From contig JAUTXW010000141.1 in NCBI GenBank assembly GCA_030620095.1, positions 100,977-164,976 on the forward strand: a stretch of DNA of 64,000 nt, read 5' to 3'. Positions 10,491 to 24,255 of this stretch are shown here, piece after piece. How positions within the stretch are numbered: position 1 is the first letter of the stretch; each line of letters begins with the position of its first letter. A program made the translations under genes and the position numbers. The notes beneath the pieces were generated by a model, which worked only from the letters and a program-made list of their open reading frames with translations, was not told the origin of the DNA and did not search any database. The DNA is from Kuschelorhynchus macadamiae (taxonomy: Eukaryota > Arthropoda > Insecta > Coleoptera > Curculionidae).

Positions 10491-12690
10491 TAGTCTATAA
10501 TATTCATTCGGTAAAATAAATATATGCTTATCACTCATAAACACTATTATAAACTAATGCGGCGGATGAAGCCGGAAAGTCATATGAGGTCCCTCTCGAA
10601 AACTTTAAAAAAGAACTTTACCAGATAAGATAGCCGATATATGCCGGTAGTCGAAAATTGTATTGGGTCTGATAAATGAATAACTATCAATATATGGATA
10701 ATCTTTATTCTTTATCGATAAATCAGTATTTTCATATTAGGGATTAAATAATATATTAGTGATTAATTAATAATTAAGGGGATGTTTCCTGACCAACTTA
10801 AAATTGCTAAGGTGGAGCCTGTTTTTAAACAGACACTGTGTCCATTCTTCCATCAGTGTCGAAGGTATTTGAAAGGTTAATATGTACAAGATTATTGAAG
10901 TTTCTGTTAGGTTGTAACATACTTAATGGTAACCATTACTGTGTTGTTACCGGCAAATCAATTGAGATGTCCATCTTTTAAACAATTCATTTCATAATCG
11001 AGAAACTTGACACCAAAAACCAGATTGCTGGTCTGTTTTTTGATCTTTCAAAAGCCTTCAATACCATTAATTATGAAGTGCTGCTGAATAAGTTAGATAA
11101 GTATGAGGTATTAGCTTGGAGGTAATATCATCATATCTGAGTAATAGATATCAGGTAATATGTGTCTGTCATAGTGGGCAACTCTATTTAGAGAAGATGT
11201 GTGTCCCAGAGGATTCTATATTCGGACCGCTAGTTTTCTTGTTGTACGTCAATGATCTACCGGGGGGTTGTGGGGTGAGCATATTTGCAAGATCAATGTC
11301 ATTTAGTGTGGGCTTATCCTTGATACCCTTTCGGTACATTGTTCGACTGCAGCTGGACGGATGGTGGCTGGCAGCGTTTCTTGTTTTTTAGCAAAACGAA
11401 TAGCTCCAGGTCTCAGTTTGTGTATGTGAGACTCAAATGTAAGTCTATTCCAAACACTGACCCTGTTAATTTTCTTGCATGTGGATTTAACTCTAAGTTG
11501 GGAGGCACATGTTTAACATTTACAGAGCAAACTTAGCTCTGTATGTGCACTAATGCGTAGGCTGAGGTGCATGGTGTCATTTGAAAGCCTCAGAATTTTC
11601 TACTTTTCATATGTGTAGTAACTGCTGAGTTATGGATGAATTTTCGGGGAAGCATCATACTTCTCGATAAATGCTTTTAGACTCCAAAAACGGGTGATTG
11701 GGTGTATGATGAGATTTGAATCCAAACATGCAGGCTATTTTTATAGAGAAGGGAATCCCTACAGCCCCTTCTTTATATTTCGTAGCTCTGGTCACCTTTG
11801 TGAAAATACATGCAGATTTTTTTGTAACACTGCAATATGTATTCCAAAACCATGGCTATTACAACTCGAAACCAAAATGCACTGGAGCATTCCGGCTTCT
11901 GCACTCCAAAATCAGGAATATTGAGGGAATGAAGAGATTCAAAAAGGCTGCAACCAACTATGCTAAACGTGTAGTCATTTAAGTTTGACTATTAATTGTG
12001 TAGTTGTAAGTAAGTTTGATTTTAATCTTTCGATTTAGTAGTATAAATAGAACTTGTTAATCAATGTATAAGTTCGTCTTAGTTTAAGTGGAATATTGTG
12101 TAGTTGTGTTTAATTTCAATATGTTCAATTTTAATCTTATAAATATTATAAATTTTAAGGCCTTGTTAGTATAGATAGGTTCATCTTATGGCGTTGCATT
12201 TTATTGTAAAATGTGATCTTGTTGGCAATAAATAAATAAATAAACAAAATAAAAAATATATATAAGCAGATATTCTAGAACGCTCCTGATAAATACTGTG
12301 TCCTAAATTATGCATTGCTTTTGTTAAATGCAACTAGACATGTTATTTAAAATGCAGATTTAGTACGAAGTTAGTTAACTAAACGACCAAAACGTGAAAT
12401 GAAAAAGCAAAAATATCACGTAGTTCATTAGAAGCAGAATATTATTAAACTGAATTTTACTTTTCCCTGAAGTCAGGTCCAATTATTACTATGATTAGCA
12501 GAAAAATATTTCGTTCCCTTATCGCGCCCCCACTGTGCCCGGCATCTAAAAAACTAAACAGGCCGTATAACAGTGTTATAAAATCCACCGATCGGTCTAT
12601 AAGCACCGTTTTACTGTCAATATTCAAAGTCGATAAACAGGCGATCACAATGTTGAATATTACTTATATCTCCGCTTTCTCATAAAGATG
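10491..12690 (+). repeat. interspersed repeat R, copy B (interrupted by a LINE)
   Basis: Aligns to copy A in two pieces, 10491-10772 and about 12258-12690. The intervening DNA is a LINE fragment. At the position where copy A carries the hAT, this copy reads CTTATCAC followed directly by TCATAAACACTATTATAAAC, the unoccupied arrangement. Boundaries match those of copy A (left TAGTCTATAATATTC, right CTTTCTCATAAAGATG). Confidence 0.75.
10773..12250 (+). pseudogene. 5'-truncated jockey/CR1-type LINE reverse transcriptase
   Basis: The fragment begins inside the RT domain (GMFPDQLKIAKVEPVFK) and continues in shifting frames through SKVFERLICTRLLKFL, LFFDLSKAFNTINYEVLL, SSYLSNRYQVICVCHSG and FGPLVFLLYVNDLPG. 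These are the non-LTR RT blocks around the first catalytic Asp and the PQG-SILGPL region. The YADD motif is no longer readable. C-terminal residues follow to about 11980 (LLHSKIRNIEGMKRFKKAAT). The 3' end is a short tandem tail, AATAAATAAATAAATAAA, near 12228-12245. The 5' truncation plus 3' simple-repeat tail is as expected for target-primed reverse transcription. It sits in repeat R copy B. Confidence 0.8.
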
Positions 12691-13765
12691 TTTAGCCGAT
12701 GGTAGGAATGGTAGTCCATGGGAGTGCATGCTGGTCCAATTAAATACTATTTATGATAGAAGAGGCTGGATTAAATGGTAAAGTGGTTAGGAACATCGCT
12801 AGAGGTTCTAATGAAGCTTTAAAAATGTGTTATAGTGCTAAGTAAAGCTCATGTAATATTAATTACCGGAAGGCAAGATAATTGTAAACCTATTTTTAGT
12901 AATATTTCATCTGAAAGTACACATAGTATTGAACATGCTGCTAGAGTAGTTAAGAGTTTAAAATTTTTAATTTTATTATTCTATTCTTCTATTAGCAAAT
13001 AATTCTCGATACAATTTCCGTTCAGGGATTGAACAAATTCAGAATTAAATTGATTACTTTGCAAACAATCTGAAATATGTTAGTGAAGTTTAGTTTTAAG
13101 ATACTAGCTGGAAATTAAATAGGAATATTTTCAAGTTTATATAAAAATGTGTCCGCAAATGCTTCATTTTCGAGATACGGAGCGTTAAAATTTAAAAAAA
13201 TACCAATTTTTTTTTTAGTAATTCCGAAACAGTAATAGCTATTTTAACACAATGTATCTCAAAACTAGGGCATCTGCGGTCATATTTTTATTATTTTTCT
13301 TTTCTTTAAATGATTCAAGGAATCACATTTGTAGCAATTTTAACTCCAACTAAAACTCAACAGAGGCGTGCATCAAAATATTTTTTTTTTCACGAAAGCT
13401 ACTTGTTTTTTAACTGACCCTAAACGATGAATCTACTATTTTTTTTAATCAGTAGTGTACCATTTTTTTATTAAGAAAATTAGGCATGGTTACCCATATC
13501 TACTTCCAAAGATCAATTAAAAACTATTGAATACTGTCAAAATATGGCCATTAAATATCTATGCGGTTGTGCCAAATCTTAAGCAAATGGCCCTTACTGT
13601 TTTCGAATTACTAAAAAACAATCATATATATCAGTATATTTGCGGACACATATTTATAAAAACTTTTTTTCTTAAAATGATCCAAGGAATCACCCCCTTT
13701 AATATTCACACGACATCTGGGAACAACCTGTATATCACTAATCTGTCTGTTTACTGTCTTTCTTA
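12691..13765. other. no gene; two mariner-type end relics
   Basis: The block at about 13130-13195 (GTCCGCAAATGCTTCATTTT then CGAGATACGGAGCGTTAAA) matches the conserved inner part of the DD41D mariner TIRs in this window. The block at 13672-13735 (GATCCAAGGAATCACCCCCT then GGGAACAACCTGTATAT) resembles the right end of the fold-back element at 50.4-50.9 kb. They may be ends of old non-autonomous copies. Other frames here are short and unrecognised. Confidence 0.45.
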
Positions 13766-13982
13766 GTTTCTTACTTACTTACTTACTTAACGGCTTTTAT
13801 TTAAATAATTTTTTACAATGGTGTGGTATAGTACAAGATGATGAATAGATGTAAATGGCGAAGTTTAGCCTAAGGCTACTCTTACACTTAACCATGTTAC
13901 TAGTAAAAATTATTAATAGTAACTTACCTAAAATAACAAAATTATCTATAATATTAAAAAATAACAATATAAATAATGTAAA

Positions 13983-14110
13983 ATAAATTATATTATATTA
14001 TATTATATATGTATATATATACATATACATACATACACACATACATATATATACATATATACATACATACACAAATACATATATACATACATACACACAC
14101 ATACACAGAA
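13983..14110. repeat. TA/CA-rich microsatellite
   Basis: Imperfect alternation of TATATG, TACATA and ACACAC units inside the 3' region of the minus-strand LINE. Confidence 0.85.
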
Positions 14111-14224
14111 TTTCAAATAGTAATGTTAGTTTAATGAAAAATTAATATCAGATAAACAAACAAATGACCGGGTCGCATGATGGACAATAAGATAACTGGA
14201 GAAATGAAAAAAAAAAAAAAAAAA

Positions 14225-16930
14225 TCAGAACAGAGTAATGAGTTGATTATGATGAAGGCCGATTTTGATATTTCGCCGAAACGCCAGAGGCGGAAGTGAT
14301 TTATTGTGGGTGCTTAAGGAATTATACAATTTTACAGCGTTGAATGTAAAAGAGTTTTGAAAGAGGGCGGTGGAGTGAATCGGCATTGTGAGGGTGGTAG
14401 ACGAGCGTATATTTAGATCATGTATTGCGCTTCTAGCTATAAGTTTTTCACGGAGATACATTGGTTCAGAATTTATAAACAACTTATGGAGAAATGCAAA
14501 GTAATGAAGGTGTACGATTTTGTTAAATTTTAACCAATTTAGTTCGACAAATTTAGGGGAAATATGATCATACTTACGTAGTCGAAATACAAATCGACAG
14601 CATGTGTTTTGAATACTTTGAACTCTTTTTTTTGTTATGACATCAAGGCAAGGATAGTAAACAATGTTGCAATAATTAAGGACTGACATGACTAAACTTT
14701 CCGACAATTTTTTGCGCACTTTGAAATTTAAAATTAACTTGTTAGTATAAAGGACTCTGAGCTTACAATATGCAATTCTAACTAAATTTGATATATGATC
14801 ATAAAACTTTAACCTCTCATCTATTGTGACACCCAACACTTTTACCTTCTGCGCATATTTCAAGACAACGTTTTCTATTCTTATAATAAGATTATCCTGT
14901 ACATACTTTCTTCTACGTTCCGAAGAAAAAACTATTATGTTTGTTTTGTTAGCATTTAGTTTCAAATTATGAGTTCTTAAGTACTCAAGTATAGTTTCTA
15001 AATCACTATTAATGATAATTTGTGCATTATCAATATCATTGTAGTCAAAAGGGAACAACATCTGGGTATCATCCGCATATGAACGGAGGCAACAATTTAA
15101 GTCTTGTTCGAAAAGATGCGCCGTATAAAGAGTAAATAGAAGGGGCCCTAAAATTGAACCCTGAGGGACACCCGAGATTACCTCTCGATACTCTGACCGT
15201 TCACCACTAAGTACTACACATTGTGAGCGCCCCGAGAGATAGCTTCCGAAAAAATTAACTGCGGCTTCATCAAAACCATAATAGTGCAATTTTCCACATA
15301 GAAGGTCGTGATCTATAGTGTCGAAAGCTTTTGAAAAGTCTAAAGCCACCAAGACCGCAGCCATACCCTTGTCAAGGCTACGAAAAATGTTGTCAGTCAA
15401 GTCTAAAAGGGCAGAGGTGGTGCTGAACATTTTTCTAAAACCACTTTGATACTTCGGGAGGATATTATTTTTAACCAAATAAGTTGTCATCTGCAAAGAG
15501 ACTATCTTTTCCAGAATTTTGGATAGTGTCGGGATTAGGCTAATCGGACGAAGATCTCCGACAGACTGAGGATTGGATATCTTCGGCAAAGGACAAACAA
15601 GTGAGCGCTTCCAAGATGACGGGAAGTATCCCAACTCCAGGCAGCAGTTGATTATATGAGTCACATGATATAGGATTTTATGTTTGCAGAGTTTAATCAT
15701 AGTTAGAGAAATGTTGTCGTTGCCACTACCATTTGACTTAATGTAGTCAACTGCTGCATTTACTGTTTGAAAATCGGTAAGTTGAAAATTGAAATTCAAA
15801 CCATCTCGAAATCTATTATTCTGATAAAAATGTATTTTTTCAGTGGAATTGTTAGATTTGCAAAAAACACTGGTAAAGAAATTGTTTATGTTGTTCGGAT
15901 TCATGAGATGTTGGGGTAATGAAGTATTTTTTATGGTTTGAATATTTAAATTCTTAAGTGCGGACCACAGTGATTTATCATTTTTCTGACGTTCCAAATG
16001 ACACAGATAGGCAGCCTTTTCTTGCCGAATACATGAAAGTGAAAAATTTCTTAGCCTCCTATACTCAAGCCAATTAGTTTCGGTTTTCTGTGATTTATAT
16101 TTAGACAAGGCTTTATCTTTATGTTTTAGAATAGCTTTAAGATTTGATGTTAGCCAGGGACAAGGGGGCTTGCTGACCCTCACTGTTCTATACGGCGCAT
16201 GGTGTTCAAAAAGAATCAAAATATGGTGGGTTAAGAATTCAATTTTTACATCAATATTATTTATATAGTAAATGAAATCCCAATCGATTTGCTGCAGGTC
16301 ATGTTCAAAAGCCACCTGGTCAAAATTTTTAAAGTCGCGATAAGTAACAAACTTTTGTTTGAATTTAGTAACCTTTAATTTAAGGTTACAATAAACTAAT
16401 TGGTGGTCCGAAAGACAACTGGTATCCAAAGTACCCGAGGCCGAAACTAGGTCAGACATATTCGTGCAGATTATATCAATGAGCGTCCCAGTTGTATGTG
16501 TTATGCGAGTGGGCTCCTTAATAACTTGCACAAGCCCATATGATTCAATACATCGTGACAAAATATTAGGTCCATTTCCGAGAAAATTAACATTAACGTC
16601 CCCTAAAAGAATTATTTTATTATACATTGGCGTAATTGTTGATAAGTTTTCATCAAGTGCTTCAACGATACTATTTAAGTTTGTGTCAGGAGGGCGATAG
16701 ATTACACCTACAATGATATTTTCCCGATTTTTTAGATTTATCTGGACCCAAAGAGATTCCAGGCCGGAGGCACTATTAATAAAGAAATTTTTAATTTCAC
16801 ATTTAAAATAATCTTTAACATACAATCCAAATTCCACCGCCGCGGCGCAGTCGTCCAGCGTCTAGCTTTCTATCACATCTGTAAAAAAAGTAACCTGGTA
16901 TCGCAACTGTTTGAAGCTGACTTAAAATAC
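14225..16930 (-). pseudogene. LINE ORF2: AP endonuclease plus reverse transcriptase
   Basis: The 870-codon open frame at 14225-16837 has no proper start: its first codon is an internal GTG. A different frame just upstream (about 16840-16930) reads VAIPGYFFYRCDRK then RRGGG, the preceding endonuclease segment, so a frameshift separates them. In order: endonuclease blocks IIVGVIYRPPDT, KIILLGDVNVNFL, TLIDIICTN and SDHQLVYCNL; then RT blocks LRPISLIPTLSKILEKI, YQSGFRKMFSTTSALL, VALDFSKAFDTIDHDLL, SGVPQGSILGPLLFTLY and SYADDTQMLF, the catalytic motif being intact. A C-terminal region follows. The RT portion is uninterrupted, so the copy is fairly young, but truncation and the frameshift make it inactive. 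It would have copied its RNA into genomic DNA by target-primed reverse transcription. Confidence 0.9.
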
Positions 16931-16940
16931 AATTTGCAAG

Positions 16941-17380
16941 ACGGAATAAAATAACATTTTTTAATTTTTACTGCTTTTTTAAGTCGGTTTTAATTTTTAT
17001 AAAATTATTAATTACATCCTTTCAAGTTCTACTTATACCCTTAACTTAAACCTAATTTTAAAAATTTCCCAATTAGATTGACAAGTAGCTATAGGTTGAT
17101 TAAAATTAAAATGATTAGTAAAATTGAACTTCGTGGCATTAAAAACCACAAAAACCATACGATACACGATATTTTTACAATACACCTTTTTCCCCTAAGT
17201 TCCTCTTCTCCCGTTATACACTTCACTAATTGACTCAATAATTGTGTTGTGTACAGAATAAATATATTTGATATTTCTTCAATATTCAATAAGATTTATT
17301 TCATAATAACCTAAACAACCTGACGAAAAAATAGATTCCGAACCAGGGTGCGGTGAAATTACTTTTCTGATTAATTAGAG
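16941..17380. other. AT-rich spacer before the satellite
   Basis: No gene or repeat recognised. The 66-codon minus-strand frame at 17089-17289 is hydrophobic and unsupported. Confidence 0.5.
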
Positions 17381-19320
17381 TTCATACACACACCAAATTT
17401 CAAGGAAATATATTAAAGCATTTTAAATTTATCACAAAAGCTCTTAGATAGAAGATAGATTTTTAATATTTTTTCAATATGCATGCTATGAGACCACTCC
17501 GGCATTATCCTGAATACTGAATATACAATACCTCGTCAAATGTGCCTAGATGATGGAACACGCTTAAAAGCTTGTCGGTATGATGGTCCACGATTTTTAG
17601 ACCCTAAATAAGCTTATCAGAGACAGAATTATTTGTCGGAATGGCCGTTAAACTGCATACACACACCAAATTTCAAGGAAATATATTAAAGCAATTTAAA
17701 TTTATCACAAAAGCTCTTAGATAGAAGATAGATTTTTAATATTTTTTCAATATGCATGCTATGAGACCACTCCGGCATTATCCTGAATACTGAATACACA
17801 ATACCTCGTCAAATGTGCCGGTAGAGATGATGGAACACGCTTAAAAGCTTGTCGGTATGATGGTCCACGATTTTTAGACCCTAAATAAGCTTATCAGAGA
17901 CAGAATTATTTGTCGGAATGGCCGTTAAACTTCATACACACACCAAATTTCAAGGAAATATATTAAAGCAATTTAAATTTATCACAAAAGCTCTTAGATA
18001 GAAGATAGATTTTTAATATTTTTTCAATATGCATGCTATGAGACCACTCCGGCATTATCCTGAATACTGAATATACAATACCTCGTCAAATGTGCCGGTA
18101 GAGATGATGGAACACGCTTAAAAGCTTGTCGGTATGATGGTCCACGATTTTTAGACCCTAAATAAGCTTATCAGAGACAGAATTATTTGTCGGAATGGCC
18201 GTTAAACTTCATACACACACCAAATTCCAAGGAAATATATTAAAGCAATTTAAATTTATCACAAAAGCTCTTAGATAGAAGATAGATTTTTAATATTTCT
18301 TCAATATGCATGCTATGAGACCACTCCGGCATTATCCTGAATACTGAATACACAATACCTCGTCAAATGTGCCGGTAGAGATGATGGAACACGCTTAAAA
18401 GCTTGTCGGTATGATGGTCCACGATTTTTAGACCCTAAATAAGCTTATCAGAGACAGAATTATTTGTCGGAATGGCCGTTAAACTTCATACACACACCAA
18501 ATTTCAAGGAAATATATTAAAGCAATTTAAATTTATCACAAAAGCTCTTAGATAGAAGATAGATTTTTAATATTTTTTCAATATGCATGCTATGAGACCA
18601 CTCCGGCATTATCCTGAATACTGAATATACAATACCTCGTCAAATGTGCCGGTAGAGATGATGGAACACGCTTAAAAGCTTGTCGGTATGATGGTCCACG
18701 ATTTTTAGACCCTAAATAAGCTTATCAGAGACAGAATTATTTGTCGGAATGGCCGTTAAACTTCATACACACACCAAATTTCAAGGAAATATATTAAAGC
18801 AATTTAAATTTATCACAAAAGCTCTTAGATAGAAGATAGATTTTTAATATTTCTTCAATATGCATGCTATGAGACCACTCCGGCATTATCCTGAAATACT
18901 GAATACACAATACCTCGTCAAATGTGCCGGTAGAGATGATGGAACACGCTTAAAAGCTTGTCGGTATGATGGTCCACGATTTTTAGACCCTAAATAAGCT
19001 TATCAGAGACAGAATTATTTGTCCGAATGGCCGTTAAACTTCATACACACACCAAATTTCAAGGAAATATATTAAAGCAATTTAAATTTATCACAAAAGC
19101 TCTTAGATAGAAGATAGATTTTTAATATTTCTTCAATATGCATGCTATGAGACCACTCCGGCATTATCCTGAATACTTAATACACAATACCTCGTCAATT
19201 GTGCCGGTAGAGATGATGGAAAACGCTTAAAGGCTTGTAGGTATGATGGTCCATGATTTTTGGACCCTATACCTGAATAGCTTAGACAGAATTATTTGTC
19301 CGAATGGCCGTTAAAGTTCC
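17381..19320 (+). repeat. 277-bp tandem satellite, seven units
   Basis: CATACACACACCAAATT marks unit starts at 17383, 17656, 17933, 18210, 18487, 18764 and 19042, giving spacings of 273, 277, 277, 277, 277 and 278. The first unit lacks a few bases (CCGGTAGAG-type segment) and the last has many substitutions, while the inner units are nearly identical, as expected when unequal exchange homogenises the middle of an array. Inner units alternate between two types (see findings). No coding frame or known satellite was recognised. Confidence 0.95.
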
Positions 19321-19340
19321 TACTAATTTACCTACGGACA

Positions 19341-19425
<85 letters not shown>

Positions 19426-19460
19426 AATATAATATATATTTATATATATATTAATATATT

Positions 19461-19492
<32 letters not shown>

Positions 19493-19495
19493 ATA
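19341..19495. repeat. (AT)n microsatellite at the left flank of a mariner
   Basis: Nearly pure TA alternation with a few TTTATA interruptions. It supplies the TA target next to the mariner start at 19496. Confidence 0.95.
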
Positions 19496-21930
<2,435 letters not shown>

Positions 21931-21989
21931 CACAACTTTACCAGCTTATCTTTATATCACACTTATTGCTTGCACAAAATTTGAAATTA

Positions 21990-23515
21990 ATCTAATAAGT
22001 AGTTTTTTCAGACTGGTTTTATAAATATTTTATAAGGCCCCCATTTTCTTTTGCTATCTTATATTCATACCAAAGTTACAAGTTCATCCTTATGTAACAC
22101 TTTATCTTTTTGCAAAATTTGAGGTAAATTGGATAATTAGATTTTTTAGTTTTTTTTTAACGTTTCACTAGGCCGCCATCTTGTTCCGGCATGTTGGATT
22201 TTTACCAAAATATTACCAGGCCATCCACATATGAACCTTAATTTTTGACGGAATTAACAAAATATATTTTTTGGCGTCTAGGGACGCTAAAACGCGAAGA
22301 TATGTAAAACCTGCTAGGGTGATTTTTCAGATTAAACAAAATTTTTTGTCCGCCATATTGAAATAATACGACAGTTTTACCAGTTCATCTCTATATTACA
22401 ATTAATTAAGGCACACAATTTGAAATCAGTTCATTAAGTAGTTTTTTTGAGGCTGAATTTCTAAATATCTATTAAGCCGCCATTTTGTTCCGCCATCTTG
22501 TATTCGTATCAAGATTTTACCAGTTGATTCCTACATAATACATGATTTTTCTGCAAATTGGATAATTAGTTTTTAAGTAAGTTTTTGTAGTTTTGTTTTT
22601 TGAGGCTGAATTTCTAAATATCTATTAAGCCGCCATTTTGTTCCGCCATCTTGTATTCGTATCAAGATTTTACTAGTTGATTCCTACATAATACATGATT
22701 TTTCTGCAAATTGGATAATTAGTTTTTAAGTAAAATTTTAGGCCGCCATATTGTTCCAAATCATCCCCATGTGAGCCTTAATTTTTGACTAAAATTTGAA
22801 GTCAATCTGATGAGTAGTTTTAAGCTATGCCGCGAACTGACAGATAGACAGACAAACCGACAGACGGACCTACGGAATTTATAAAACAAATTTTTTGGCA
22901 TCTAGGGACGCCAGTAAGCGAAGATATGTAAAATGTGAGAGGGTGATTTTATCAGATTACAAAAATTTTATTTGGCCGCTCTTTTGTTCCGCCATCTTGG
23001 ATTAGTACTACACTTTTACTAATACATCTCTATACTACAATTAGTTATGACACAAAACTAATTTCAGGCTGAATTTTTAAATATTTTGTTAAGCCGCCAT
23101 TTTGTTCCGCCGTCTTGGATTCATACCAAAATTTTACCAGTTGATTTCTACACAATACTTGATATTTGTGCAAAATTTGAGATAAATTGGATAAGCACTT
23201 TCTTAGTAATCATTTTTTTAACATTTCACTAGACCGCCATTTTGTTTTGCCATATTGGATTTTTACCAAAATCTTATCAGGCCATCCTCATATAACCGTT
23301 AATTTTGGACCAACATTTGAGGTCAATCGGACAAGTAGTTTTTTAGCTATGCCGCTAACAGACAGCCCGATAGACCCACAGACAGACACACAGACAGACC
23401 GGCGGAATAGAGAAAACATGTCATCTAAGTACCCTAAAACGTGAAGATCTGAAAAAATCAGGGATGGTGATTTTTTCACGATTACAATACTTCCCTTTTA
23501 TGAGGGAAGCAAAAA
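21990..23515 (+). repeat. modular GCCGCCATTTTGTT repeat, block 1
   Basis: Two module types recur. Module A, about 130-160 bp, carries GCCGCCATTTTGTTCCGCC, ATCTTGTATTCGTATCA, TTTACCAGTT and a TTTTTAAATATTTTATTAAG tail; copies start near 22040, 22476, 22627, 22975 and 23094. Module B adds ACCAGGCCATCC, AAGTAGTTTTTTAGCTATGC, a GACAGACAGAC simple tract (22848-22870, 23361-23400), GGCATCTAGGGACGC and GGGTGATTTTTTCA; copies centre near 22200, 22760 and 23260. The block ends with a hairpin, CTTCCCT-TTTATG-AGGGAAG at 23489-23508. No coding sequence. The class is uncertain; tandem modules plus a terminal hairpin recall non-autonomous Helentron-like elements. Confidence 0.65.
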
Positions 23516-24255
23516 CTTAGGCACACGATACACCCAGCACTGAATTTGAACATATAAAATATTTATTAATAGTTAGGTTTTTTTTATCCATTTTATCCAT
23601 GAGCAGTTTGCTCATAGGCTGGTTGCTTTAAACAAAGGCAGAGAAAGTTTATTGCAGCCTACTTGATGATAATTAAAATAAAAAAAAATATAGTATTATC
23701 TGAAATTAAACTATTCTGTTCGTTGAATGATTATGAGAAGTTATGTTAAAATTAAATACTCGTAGATTGGAATAACAATATTAAGAGTTTTTGAAACAGA
23801 TAGTACGTAAAAAACAGCATAGTAAAAAAAAGAGCCAAACCTCAACGAACACGGTATTAATTCATTAATTTATATGCACTGTCTGGTAGCCAAGTTAGGC
23901 GTCAAGACTATATTAATGGGACCCCTTGGGGTACCAGAACGGGACCACGCCCAATAATATATATGTATGGGGCCGTCAAGCGGGGGTACCGTGCACTTGT
24001 ATATCAGCCCGACCAGATGGGTATCTTAACGAGGCACGTAGGTGGGAAATGCGTTAGATTTGCAAGGTGGTTCTGGTTCCTGTATTGAGAAGTACTTTTT
24101 CATCGATAGTATTAACATTTTCAGTTCACGTCTTATACATACTTTTTCTAAATATTTCAACTTTTTCTCTTGCTAGATTTTACGGTAGGAATTTATAAAT
24201 TTAATTTTTGTGCATAACCAGAGATTTCTCGTCTCGTCTCACCGTGACGAGGGGT
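23516..24255. other. no gene; short GC-richer island
   Basis: Mostly AT-rich. At about 23880-24065 the composition shifts to GC-richer, containing GGGACCCCTTGGGGTACC and GGCCGTCAAGCGGGGGTACC. I recognise no gene, LTR or tRNA-like fold in it. Confidence 0.4.

Larger units (their letters stand above)
13766..16940 (-). mobile_element. LINE (jockey/CR1-type), 5'-truncated, minus strand
   Basis: Read on the minus strand, the element runs from a truncated endonuclease domain near 16940, through a long RT frame, to a 3' untranslated region of about 450 bp and a terminal (TAAG)n tail at 13766-13790. AATAAAAGCCG lies just before the tail. The 3' region contains a poly(T) run right after the stop codon (14205-14224) and a TA/CA microsatellite at 13983-14110, which have probably expanded since insertion. 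Simple-repeat tails of this kind are more usual in CR1/L2-like than in poly(A)-tailed jockey elements. Confidence 0.8.

Noticed and set aside
12457..12685. Overlapping 63- and 64-codon frames on both strands
   Set aside because: Both fall in the non-coding repeat R, and the equivalent frames are not kept in copy A.
17381..19320. Possible CRISPR-like array
   Set aside because: The 277-bp units are contiguous with no unique spacers; this is an ordinary satellite in a eukaryotic sequence.
23187..23479. 85- and 63-codon frames with a QTDTQTD stretch
   Set aside because: They translate the GACAGACA tract of the modular repeat and are not conserved as a frame among its blocks.
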